Shown: positions 56,515 to 64,000 of the stretch, piece after piece | How positions within the stretch are numbered: the stretch's first letter is position 1 | Layout: the number at the start of each line of letters is the position of its first letter | The notes under the pieces: generated by a model | The model's input: only the letters and a program-made list of their open reading frames with translations | What the model was told of the DNA's origin: nothing | Database searches by the model: none | Translations under genes and position numbers: made by a program | DNA from: Elephas maximus indicus | Lineage: Eukaryota; Chordata; Mammalia; Proboscidea; Elephantidae | Reading direction: 5' to 3' | NCBI RefSeq assembly: GCF_024166365.1 | Contig: NC_064827.1 | Span: forward strand, 55,580,635 to 55,644,634 | DNA length: 64,000 bases

Positions 56515-56760
56515 GCAGTAAAATGTAGTGGTTAAATGTGTAGGCTTCAGAGTCTGACTGCCTGGGTTCAACTCCTGGCTCCACCCCTTAATATCTGTGT
56601 GACTTTGGACAAGTCAGATGAAGAAACTGAGACTTAGAGATATGTGTTTTCCCAAGCATTCACAGCCTTGCCACTCACAATTTTTCATAGTAGTTAGTAT
56701 TAGCTCCAGAAACTTGCCCAAAGTCACATTATTAATATGTGATGGAGTCAGAATATGAAC
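56515..56760. repeat. two MIR fragments, opposite orientations
   Basis: Plus-strand MIR at 56,515-56,615 (AGAGTCTGACTGCCTGGGTT, TGTGTGACTTTGGACAAGTC). Then minus-strand MIR text follows (GATGAAGAAACTGAGACTTA, then CCCAAAGTCACATTATTAAT). Confidence 0.65.
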
Positions 56761-57059
56761 AAGGGGAAAAATAATTTCTCTTTTTTCTTCCTTTTCTGGA
56801 AGAAAATTTCACTTTAATCTGTGTTGCAATGGGGGTTTACTTACATTACTGTATAAACAAAGAAAGAGTGTATATTTCTAGTAGCAGACAATCACTGGTG
56901 ACATTATCTTTCACAAACATTATAATGCCCCTTAAAGAGAAATGAATCTGTTTATTTTGATAACCACTATTTATTATGCTCTTACTGTATTCCAAATTCT
57001 TTGCCTATATGATTTCTGCTCTTCAAAATAATTCCACGAAGTAAATTCTGTTGTCTTAA

Positions 57060-57530
57060 TTTGGTTTTCCAAGAAGCAGACCCTAAAACAGGATTCAAAT
57101 GCAATCAGTTTATTTGGGAGATGATCCCAGGATACAGTGGTGGAAGAGTGGGCATATGAGCGGGGAAGGGAAGGCAGCCAATTAAGGGTGTATCATCAAA
57201 CATATTACCACTGTGGACAAGTAGGGCTTAAACCTGTTGGGCAACTCTGGGAGTCAGTGGGGAACATACACCTCAGAGTTATCCCACCCAAGGGTGAGGG
57301 ACTTGGGGTATTTTATACATTAATTTCCATCACTCATTGGTTGAGGGTTGAACTCTGGGGTGTGTTAGTTTTCTGGTATTTCTGGTCTATCAGGATTGGG
57401 CAGAGTAGGCTCTTGTGGGCAGGGTGGACTCCTGTTGACAAAGAAATCCTTAGGTAAAGAAGTGCAGATCCTGGCACGTAGGAGGCCCAAGGAGGCATGG
57501 GCAGAGCTCCAACAATGTCTGTTACAATTA
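57060..57530. repeat. possible dispersed repeat, related to 53.56 kb
   Basis: See the pattern shared with 53,555-54,000. The frame 57,137-57,457 has no recognised domain and lies inside this repeat-like block. Confidence 0.4.
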
Positions 57531-57544
57531 CGCTCCATATTTTA

Positions 57545-58531
57545 TTTTATTTTTTATAATTTTTATTGTGCTTTAAGTGAAAGTCAGTCTCTCACATAAA
57601 AGCATTATATACACCTTGCTACATACTCCCAATTACTATCCCCCTAATGAGGCAGCCCACTCTCTCCCTCCACTCTGTCTTTTCATGTCCATTTCGCCAG
57701 CTTCTAACCCCCTCTACCCTCTCATCTGCCCTCCAGGCAGGAGATGCCAACGTAGTCTCAAGTGTTCACCTGGCCCAAGAAGCTCACTCCTCACCAGCAT
57801 CCCTCTCCAACCCATTGTCCAGTCCAATCCATGTCTGAAGAGTTGGCTTCGGGAATGGTTCCTGTCCTGGGCCAATAGAAGGTCTGGGAGTCATGACCAC
57901 TGGGGTCCTTCTAGTCTCAGTCAGACCATTAAGTCTGGTCTTTTTATGAGAATTTGGAGTCTGCATCCTGCTGCTCTCCTGCTCCCTCAGGGGTTCTCTG
58001 TTGTGTTCCCTGTCAGGGCAGTCATCGGTTGTAGCCGGGCACCATCTAGTTCTTCTGGTCTCAGGCTGATGTAGTCTCTGGTTCATGTGGCCCTTTCTGT
58101 CTCTTGGGCTCATAATTACCTTGTGTCCTTGGTGTTCTTCATTCTCCTTTGATCCAGGTGGGTTGAGACCAATTGATGCATCTTAGATGGCTGCTTGCTA
58201 GCGTTTAAGACCCCAGACACTACTCTTCAAAGTGGGATGCAGAATGTTTTCTTAATAGATTTTATTATGCCAATTGACTTAGATGTCCTCTGAAACCATG
58301 GTCCCCAAAACCTGCCCCTGCTACACTGGCCTTCGAAGCATTCAGTTTATTCAGGAAACTTCTTTGCTGTTGGTTTAGTCCAGTTATGCTGACCTCCCCT
58401 GTATTGTGTGCTGTCTTTCCTGTCACCTAAAGTAGTTCTTATCTACCATCTAATTAGTGAATACCCCTTTCCCACCCTGCCTCCCTCCCTCCTCTCGCAC
58501 ACACAAAAGAATGTTTTCTTCTCAGTTTAAA
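57545..58531 (-). repeat. L1-E 3' UTR
   Basis: It has the same block order as L1-A 4,589-5,603, including CTAGCGTTTAAGACCCCAGA near 58,200. A deletion of about 12 nt near the terminus removes TTTACAAATCAG. The long plus frame 57,577-58,074 is a chance frame shared with L1-A. Confidence 0.88.
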
Positions 58532-59110
58532 CTATTTCTCAAGCTCTTGTAATAGTGGTCTTATACAATGTTTGTCCTCTTGAAACTGAGTAATTTCACT
58601 CAGCATAATGCCTTCCAGGTTCCTCCATGTTATGAAATGTTTCACAGATTCCTCACTGTTCTTTATTGATGCGTAGTATTCCACTGTGTGACTATACCAT
58701 AATTTATTTATCCATTCATCCGTTGATGGGCACCTTGGTTGCTTCCATCTTTTTGCTATTGTAAACAGCGCTGCAATAAACATAGGTGTGCATGTATCTG
58801 TTTGTGTAAAGACTCTTATTTCTCTAGGATATATTCTGAGGAGTGGGATTGCTGGATCTTATGGTAGTTCTATTTCTAGTTTTAAGGAAGCGCCAAATCA
58901 ATTTAGAAAGTGGTTGTACCATTTTACATTCCCACCAGCAGTGTATAAGTGTTCCAGTCTCTCCACAGCCTCACCAACATTTATTATTTTGTGTATTTTG
59001 GATTAATGCCAGCCTTGTTGGAGTGAGATAGAATCTCATTGTAGTTTTGATCTGCATGTCTCTAATGGCTAATGATCGTGAGCATTTCCTCATGTATCCG
59101 TTAGCTACCC

Positions 59111-59124
59111 GAATGTCTTCTTTT
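59111..59124. repeat. left target-site duplication of the FTH1 retrocopy
   Basis: GAATGTCTTCTTT (59,111-59,123) recurs at 60,061-60,073, and a C precedes both. In L1-A the same L1 text is uninterrupted (near 6,170), so this is the insertion site. Confidence 0.92.
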
Positions 59125-59147
59125 TGGGGGGGGGGGTAACAAATCAC

Positions 59148-59153
59148 TTTATT
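59148..59153 (-). terminator. polyadenylation signal AATAAA of the FTH1 retrocopy
   Basis: AATAAA on the minus strand, about 12 nt before the C-run and about 23 nt before the residual A tail. Confidence 0.85.
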
Positions 59154-59306
59154 TGAAGGAATGGCACAAACAAAAGAACTTCAGTGCATGTTTTGGTACA
59201 ATTTATAGAAAAAAAAAAAAGGTAAAGGTAAACCCAACATGCATGTGCTGCTGTCTTGGTGACCATGGAAGTCACCCCTGAAGTTGTGGGGGAGCCAGGC
59301 TAAAGC

Positions 59307-59858
59307 TTAGCTTTCTCCAGCACTGTCTCCCAGGGTGTGCTTGTCAAAGAGATACTCTGCCAGGCCAGATTGCGGGGCTCCCATCTTGTACAAATTGATT
59401 ATGTAGTCACCCAATTCTTTGATGGATTTCATCTGCTCATGAAGGTAATGGGTCTCAATGAAGTCACACAAATGGGGGTGGTTCTTATCCGTGGCCAGTT
59501 TGTGCAGTTCCAGTAGTGACTGATTCACACTTTTTTCCAAGTGTAACGCACACTCCATTGCATTCACCCCGCTCTCCCAATCGTCATAGTCTGGGTTCTT
59601 GATATCCTGAAGGAAGACTCGGCCACCTCGTTGGTGCTGCAGCTTCATCAGTTTCTCAGCATGTTCTCTCTCTTCATGAGATTGGTGAAGAAAATATTTG
59701 GCAAAGTTCTTCAGAGCCACATCATCGCGGTCAAAGTAGTAAGACATTGACAGGTAGACGTAGGAGGCGTAGAGCTCCAGGTTGATCTGGCATTTGACGG
59801 CGGCCTCCAAGTCCTGATGGTAGTTCTGGCGCACCTGCGAGGTGGACGCGGTCGTCAT
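59307..59858 (-). CDS. FTH1: intact ferritin heavy chain frame (retrocopy)
   Basis: The 183-residue frame has the full length of mammalian ferritin heavy chain, from [16 protein letters not shown] to the TLGDSAGES end. Ferritin H oxidises Fe(II) and, with the light chain, forms the 24-mer cytosolic iron store. All ferroxidase-centre residues are present (counting Met as 1): Glu28, Tyr35, Glu62, Glu63, His66, Glu108, Gln142. The threefold-channel residues His119, Cys131, Asp132 and Glu135 are kept too. Against the human protein as I remember it there are about 20 changes, several in the last third (for example Tyr at 152 and 157), so it is somewhat diverged but has no stop or frameshift. The start is set by the canonical N-terminus. 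There is no mitochondrial leader, so this is not FTMT. Whether it is transcribed is unknown. Confidence 0.9.
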   Translation of the reverse strand: MTTASTSQVRQNYHQDLEAAVKCQINLELYASYVYLSMSYYFDRDDVALKNFAKYFLHQSHEEREHAEKLMKLQHQRGGRVFLQDIKNPDYDDWESGVNAMECALHLEKSVNQSLLELHKLATDKNHPHLCDFIETHYLHEQMKSIKELGDYIINLYKMGAPQSGLAEYLFDKHTLGDSAGES

Positions 59859-60000
59859 GGCGGCGGTTGAGGAGAGGCGGCGGCGGTGGCTGTGAGGTGC
59901 TGGAGCGGCGTAGGCCTTGGGGCGTCTGAGGGTGCTGCTGTGAGGAGGTGGTGGAAAGCTGGCTGGGAATGGCCAGCTAGGGAAAGGTTGCCCAGCGCCG

Positions 60001-60033
60001 GGTTCCGTTCAAGCACTGCTGAAGCAGAAAACC
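60001..60033 (-). promoter_or_regulatory. iron-responsive element (IRE) in the FTH1 retrocopy 5' UTR
   Basis: On the minus strand the sequence contains CTTCAGCAGTGCTTGAACGG: a CAGUGC loop closed by five pairs (UUCAG with UUGAA, one G-U), an unpaired C below, and a lower stem GGUU with AACC. These are the features recognised by IRP1/IRP2, which block ferritin translation when iron is low. One lower-stem position appears to differ from the usual FTH1 IRE but can still wobble. Confidence 0.9.
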
Positions 60034-60060
60034 GCGGCGACTCTGCGAAGACCATCTGGC

Positions 60061-60073
60061 GAATGTCTTCTTT
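60061..60073. repeat. right target-site duplication of the FTH1 retrocopy
   Basis: GAATGTCTTCTTT, followed by AGTGAAG, which is the continuing L1 text. Confidence 0.92.
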
Positions 60074-63000
60074 AGTGAAGTGTCTGTTCATATCCTTTGC
60101 CCATTTTTAAATTGGGTTATTTGTCTTTTTGTAGTTGAGTTATTGCGGTATCATGTAGATTTTAGAGATCAGGCACTGATCGGAAATGTCATAGCTAAAA
60201 ACTTTTTCCCAGTCTGTAGGTAGTCTTTTTACTCCTTTGGTGAAGTCTTTTGATGAGCATAGGTGTTTGATTTTTAGGAGCTCCCAGTTATCTAGTTTTT
60301 GTTCTGCATTCTTAATGATGTTTTATACACTGTTTATGCCATGTATTAGGGCTCCTAACATTGTCCCTATTTTTTCTTCCATGATATTTTTCATTTCAGA
60401 TTTTATATTTAGGTCTTTGATCCATTTTGAGCTAGTTTTTGTATGTGGAGTGAGGTATGGGTCTTGTTTCTTTTTTTTGCAGATGAATATCCAGTTATGC
60501 CAGTACCATTTTTTAAAAAGACTGTCTTTTCCCCATTTAACTGTTTTGGGGCCTTTGTCAAATATCAGCTGCTCATATGTGGATGGATTTATGTCTAGAT
60601 TCTCCATTCTGTTCCATAGGTCCATGTATCTGTCGTTGTACCAGTACCAGGCTGTTTTGCCTACTGTGGTGGTATAATACGTTCTACAATCAGGTAAAGT
60701 AAGGCCTCCCACTTTGTTCTTCTTTTTCAGTAATGCCTTATTTATCTGGGGCCTCTTTCCCTTCCATATGAAGTTGGTGATTTGTTTCTCCATCTCATTA
60801 AAGAATGTCATTGGGATTTGGATCAGAATTGTATTAAATGTATAGATCGCTTTTGGTAGAATAGACATTTTTATAATGTTCAGTCTTCCTATCCATGAGC
60901 AAGGTACGTTTTTCTACTTACGTAAGTCTCTTTTGGTTTCTTGCAGAAGTGTACTGTAGTTTTCTTTGTATAAGTCATTTACATCTCTGGTAAGATTTAT
61001 TCCTAAGTATTTTATCTCCTTGGGGGCTACTGTAAATGGCATTGATTTGGTGATTTCCTCTCTGATGTTCTTTTTGTTGCTGTAGAGGAATCCAACTAAT
61101 TTTTGTATGTTTATCTTGTATCCCGATACTCTGCTGAACTTTTCTATTAGTTTCAGTAGTTTTCTGGAGGCTTCCTTAGGGTTTTCTGTGTATAAGATCA
61201 TGTCATCTGCAAAAGAGATACTTTTACTTCTTCCTTGCCAATCTGGATGCGCTTTATTTCTTTATCTAGCCTAATTGCTTTGGCTAGGACCTCCAACACA
61301 ATGTTGAATAAGAGTGTTGATAAAGGGCTTCCTTGTCTGATTCCCGATCTCAATGGGAATGATTTCAGGCTCTCTCCATTTAGGGTGATGTTGGCTGTTG
61401 GCTTTGTATAAATGCCCTTTATTATGTTGAGGAATTTTCCTTCTATTCCTGTTTTGCTGAGAGTTTGTATCATGAATGGGTGTTGAACTTTGTGAAATGC
61501 CTTTTCTGCATCAATTGATAAAATCATGTGATTCTTGTCTTTTGTTTTATTTATGTGGTGGATTACGTTAGTTGTTTTTCTAATGTTGAACCATCCCTGC
61601 ATACCTGGTATGAATCCCACTTGGTCATGGTGAATTATTTTTTTGACGTGCTATTGAATTTTATTGGCTAAAATTTTGTTGAGGATTTTTGCATCTACGT
61701 TCATGAGGGATATAAGTCTATAATTTTCTTTTCTTGTGGTGTCTTTACCTGGTTTTGGTATCAGGGATTTGGTGGCTTCATAGAATGAGTTTGGTAGTGT
61801 TCCATCCTTTTCTATGCTCTGAAATACCTTTAGTAGTAGTGGTGTTAACTCTTCTCTGAAAGTTTGGTGGAACTCTGCAGTGAAGCCTTCCGGACCAGGG
61901 CTTTTTTTTTTTTGTTGGGAGTTTTTTGATTACCTTTTCAATCTCTTCTTTTGTTATGGGTCTATTTAGTTGTTCTACCTCTGTTTGTGTTAGTTTAGGT
62001 AGGTAGTGTGTTTCTAGGAATTCATCTATTTCTTCCAGGTTTTCAAATTTGTTTGAGTATAGTTTTTCATAGTAATCTGATATGATTCTTTTAATTTCAG
62101 TTGGGTCTGTTGTAATATCGCCCACCTCATTTCTTATTTTGGTTTTTTGCTTCCTCTCCTGTTTTTCTTTTGTCAGTTTGGCCAGTGGTTTATCAATTTT
62201 GTTGATTTTTTCAAAAAAACCAGCTTTTGGTCTTGTTAATTCTTTCAATTGTTTTTCTGTTTTCTATTTCATTTAGTTCAACTCTAATTTTTATTATTTG
62301 TTTTCTTCTGGTGCCTGTGGGTTTCTTTTGTTGCTTTCTTTCTATTTGTTTAAGTTGTAGGGATAATTCTTTGATTTTGTCCTTTCTTCTTTTTGTATGG
62401 GTGCATTTATTGATACAAATTGGCATCTGAGCACTGCTTTTGCTGTGTACGAAAGGTTCTGATAGGAAATGTTTTCATTCTCATTGTATTCTATGAATTT
62501 CTTTATTCCATCCTTGATGTCTTCTATAATCCAGTCTTTTTTGAGCAGGGTATTTTTTTATTGTTCAGTTTCTAAGTGTTTGATTTCTTTTCCCTGCTTT
62601 TCCTGTTACTGATTTCCACTTTTAAGGCCTTATGGTCAGAGAAGATGCTTTGTAATATTTCAGTGTTTCGGATTTTGCTAAGTCTTGCTTTATGACCTAA
62701 TATGTGGTCTAGTCTAGAGAATGTTCCACGTGCACTAGAAAAGAAAGTATAGTTGGTTGCTGTTGGGTGGAGTGTTCTGTATATGTCTACGAGGTCAAGT
62801 TGGTTGATTGTGGCATTTAGATCTTCCGTGTCTTTATTGAGCTTCTTTCTGGGATGTCCTGTCCTTCACCGAAATTGGTGTGTTAAAGTCTCCTACTATT
62901 ACTGTGGAGCTGTCTATCTCACTTTTCAATGCTGATAGAGATTTTTTAGTATATCTTGCAGCCCTGTCATTGAGTGCATAAATATTTAATACGGTTATAT

Positions 63001-63722
63001 ATTCTTGGTGTGTTGTCCCTTTAATAATTATATAGTATCCTTCCTTGTCCTTTCTGATGGATTTAATTTTAAAGTCTATTTTGCCAGAAATTAAGTTTTA
63101 GTTTGTTTGTGTCTCTAAGTCCAAGGTGTGTCTCTTGTAGGCAGCATATAGACGGATCTTGTTTTTAATCCATTCTGCCACTCTCTGTCTCTTTATTGGT
63201 GCATTTAGTCCATTTACATTCAGGGTAATTATGGATAGGTATGTAATGAATTTAGTGGTATTATTTTGATATCTTTTTGTGTGTTGTTGACAGTTTCTTT
63301 TTCCCGTTTGAATTTATGTGCTGAGTAGATTATCTTTATATATTGTCCTTTCCTCATATTTGTTGTTGTTGATTTTGTTTCTGCTGAGTCTCTATTTTTC
63401 CCTTGTATTTTATTTTGATGAGTAGGATAGCTTGTCTCGTTTGTGGTTACCTTATTATTTACCCCTATTTTTCTAAACTTAAAGCTAACTTTTATTTCTT
63501 TTTATCGCCGTATCTTCCTTTCCATATGGAAGGTGTATGATTACATTTCTTAGTCCCTCTTTATTATTTTAACGTTGTCTTCTTTTATGTAATAACATCG
63601 CTGTTACCGTGTTTTGAGCTTTTTTTTTTTTAATAATATTGCTTTGTTTTTTTGGATTTTCCTGTCTGGGTTGACTTCTGGTTGCTCTGGCCAGTGTTCT
63701 AGTCTTGGATTGGTACCTGATA

Positions 63723-64000
63723 TTATTGATTTTCTAACCAAAGAACTCCCTTTAGTATTGCTTGTAGTTTTGGTTTGGTTTTTACAAATTCCCTAAACTT
63801 GTGTTTATCTGGAAATGTCTTAATTTCACCTTCATATTTAAGAGATGGTTTTGCTGGATATATGATTCTTGGCAGGCAATTTTTTTCCTTCAATTTTTTA
63901 AATGTCATCCCATTGCCTTCTTGCCTGCATGGTTTCTGCCGAGTAGTCCGAGCTTATTCTTATTGGCTCTCCTTTGTAGATGACTTTTCATTTATCTCTC
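63723..64000 (-). pseudogene. L1-E ORF1, C-terminal part (cut by the window edge)
   Basis: The minus frame 63,908-63,723 contains IIYPAKPSLKYEGEIKTFPD and ends with VLWLENQ at the same TAA as in L1-A. Upstream the text with ETMQARRQ is readable, but a frameshift separates it. The N-terminal half lies beyond the window. Confidence 0.88.

Larger units (their letters stand above)
59124..60060 (-). pseudogene. FTH1: FTH1 retrocopy (processed copy of ferritin heavy chain mRNA)
   Basis: It is intronless, minus strand, about 937 bp. In order it has a 5' UTR of about 200 nt with the iron-responsive element, a complete 183-codon frame, a 3' UTR of about 180 nt, AATAAA (59,153-59,148) and a short A tail. 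It is flanked by a 13-14 bp target-site duplication inside L1-E, as expected for an L1-driven copy. Parental introns are absent. Two oddities: an 11-C run (minus strand; plus-strand G at 59,126-59,136) between the poly(A) signal and the short tail, and a 12-13 A run (on the plus strand) in the 3' UTR near 59,209-59,220. It has no promoter of its own that I can see, although the L1 it sits in could supply transcription. Called a pseudogene because of its origin; the frame itself is intact. Confidence 0.95.
58532..63270 (-). pseudogene. L1-E ORF2, broken and split by a retrocopy
   Basis: Pieces in order on the minus strand: ITLNVNGLNAPIK-type start near 63,220, endonuclease text (62.6-63.2 kb), the linker (62,426-61,778), the reverse-transcriptase block (61,620-61,198 and 61,201-60,914), the thumb and following part (60,868-60,323), and the C-terminus (58,783-58,532). 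The start ATG of L1-A is ATA here. About 70 bp of the endonuclease are deleted near 63,093. One base is lost at the FADD motif (61,205-61,215), so the frame breaks exactly there. The FTH1 retrocopy lies at 59,124-60,060. Confidence 0.9.
57545..64000 (-). mobile_element. L1-E: L1 of the L1-A lineage, inactive, runs off the window
   Basis: Read on the minus strand it contains the 3' terminus (TTTTTATTGTGCTTTAAGTG on the plus strand at about 57,559), a 3' UTR, ORF2, the spacer and the C-terminal part of ORF1 at the window edge. It matches L1-A from end to end by eye. The FTH1 retrocopy splits ORF2. The 5' end is outside the window, so full length cannot be judged. Confidence 0.92.

Noticed and set aside
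57577..58074. 165-codon open frame on the plus strand
   Set aside because: It has the same L1 3' UTR antisense text as at 4,624. Not a gene.
59124..60060. mitochondrial ferritin (FTMT), which is also intronless
   Set aside because: There is no N-terminal mitochondrial leader, and the protein begins with the cytosolic FTH1 N-terminus behind an iron-responsive element, with a fresh target-site duplication.
59855..60091. 78-codon minus frame upstream of the FTH1 start
   Set aside because: It is 5' UTR of the ferritin retrocopy plus flanking L1, in another frame. The canonical N-terminus defines the real start at 59,858.
60237..60677. 146-codon plus-strand frame
   Set aside because: It is antisense to the L1-E ORF2 C-terminal region, which is readable on the minus strand at 60,868-60,323.

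Overview
This window reads as mammalian nuclear DNA, most likely from an afrotherian and probably an elephant. It carries about twenty copies of a SINE whose 3' part matches the 3' end of the BovB-like RTE LINEs next to it, which is the hallmark of afrotherian AfroSINEs. It also holds two long L1s of one lineage, older L1/L2/MIR relics and LTR-like repeats. The species call rests on my recollection of these families, not on a search. There are no bacterial-type operons, CRISPR arrays or rRNA/tRNA genes, and I recognise no multi-exon host gene. The one intact host-like reading frame is a retrocopy of ferritin heavy chain (FTH1).

Layout. 1-4.3 kb: a MIR split by a 5'-truncated RTE (RTE-A, + strand), then the endonuclease part of a second RTE (RTE-B, - strand). 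4.3-12.7 kb: a full-length but broken L1 (L1-A, - strand) inserted into RTE-B; its ORF1 holds a further L1 3' fragment that carries a scrap of RTE. 12.9-15.0 kb: an older 5'-truncated L1. 17.6-20.2 kb: a third RTE (RTE-C) with its 5' two thirds inverted, a clean twin-priming structure. 20.5-23.7 kb: an ancient L1 holding AfroSINEs. 24-57 kb: mostly old, non-coding sequence with MIR, L2, LTR-like repeats and many AfroSINEs, plus one weak candidate terminal exon near 49.7 kb. 57.5 kb to the window end: a second L1 of the L1-A lineage (L1-E, - strand), running off the window inside ORF1 and split by the FTH1 retrocopy at 59.1-60.1 kb.

How the parts relate. L1 machinery supplies the reverse transcriptase that made the FTH1 retrocopy. 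RTE machinery is the presumed driver of the AfroSINEs, because the two share a 3' end. The window is therefore mainly a record of nested retrotransposition. The points most worth checking are the intact FTH1 retrocopy with its iron-responsive element, the RTE twin-priming event, the RTE scrap carried by the nested L1, the A-tract/T-tract junctions, and an open frame kept in the long spacer between the two L1 ORFs. I found no convincing evidence of a wholly new biological system.
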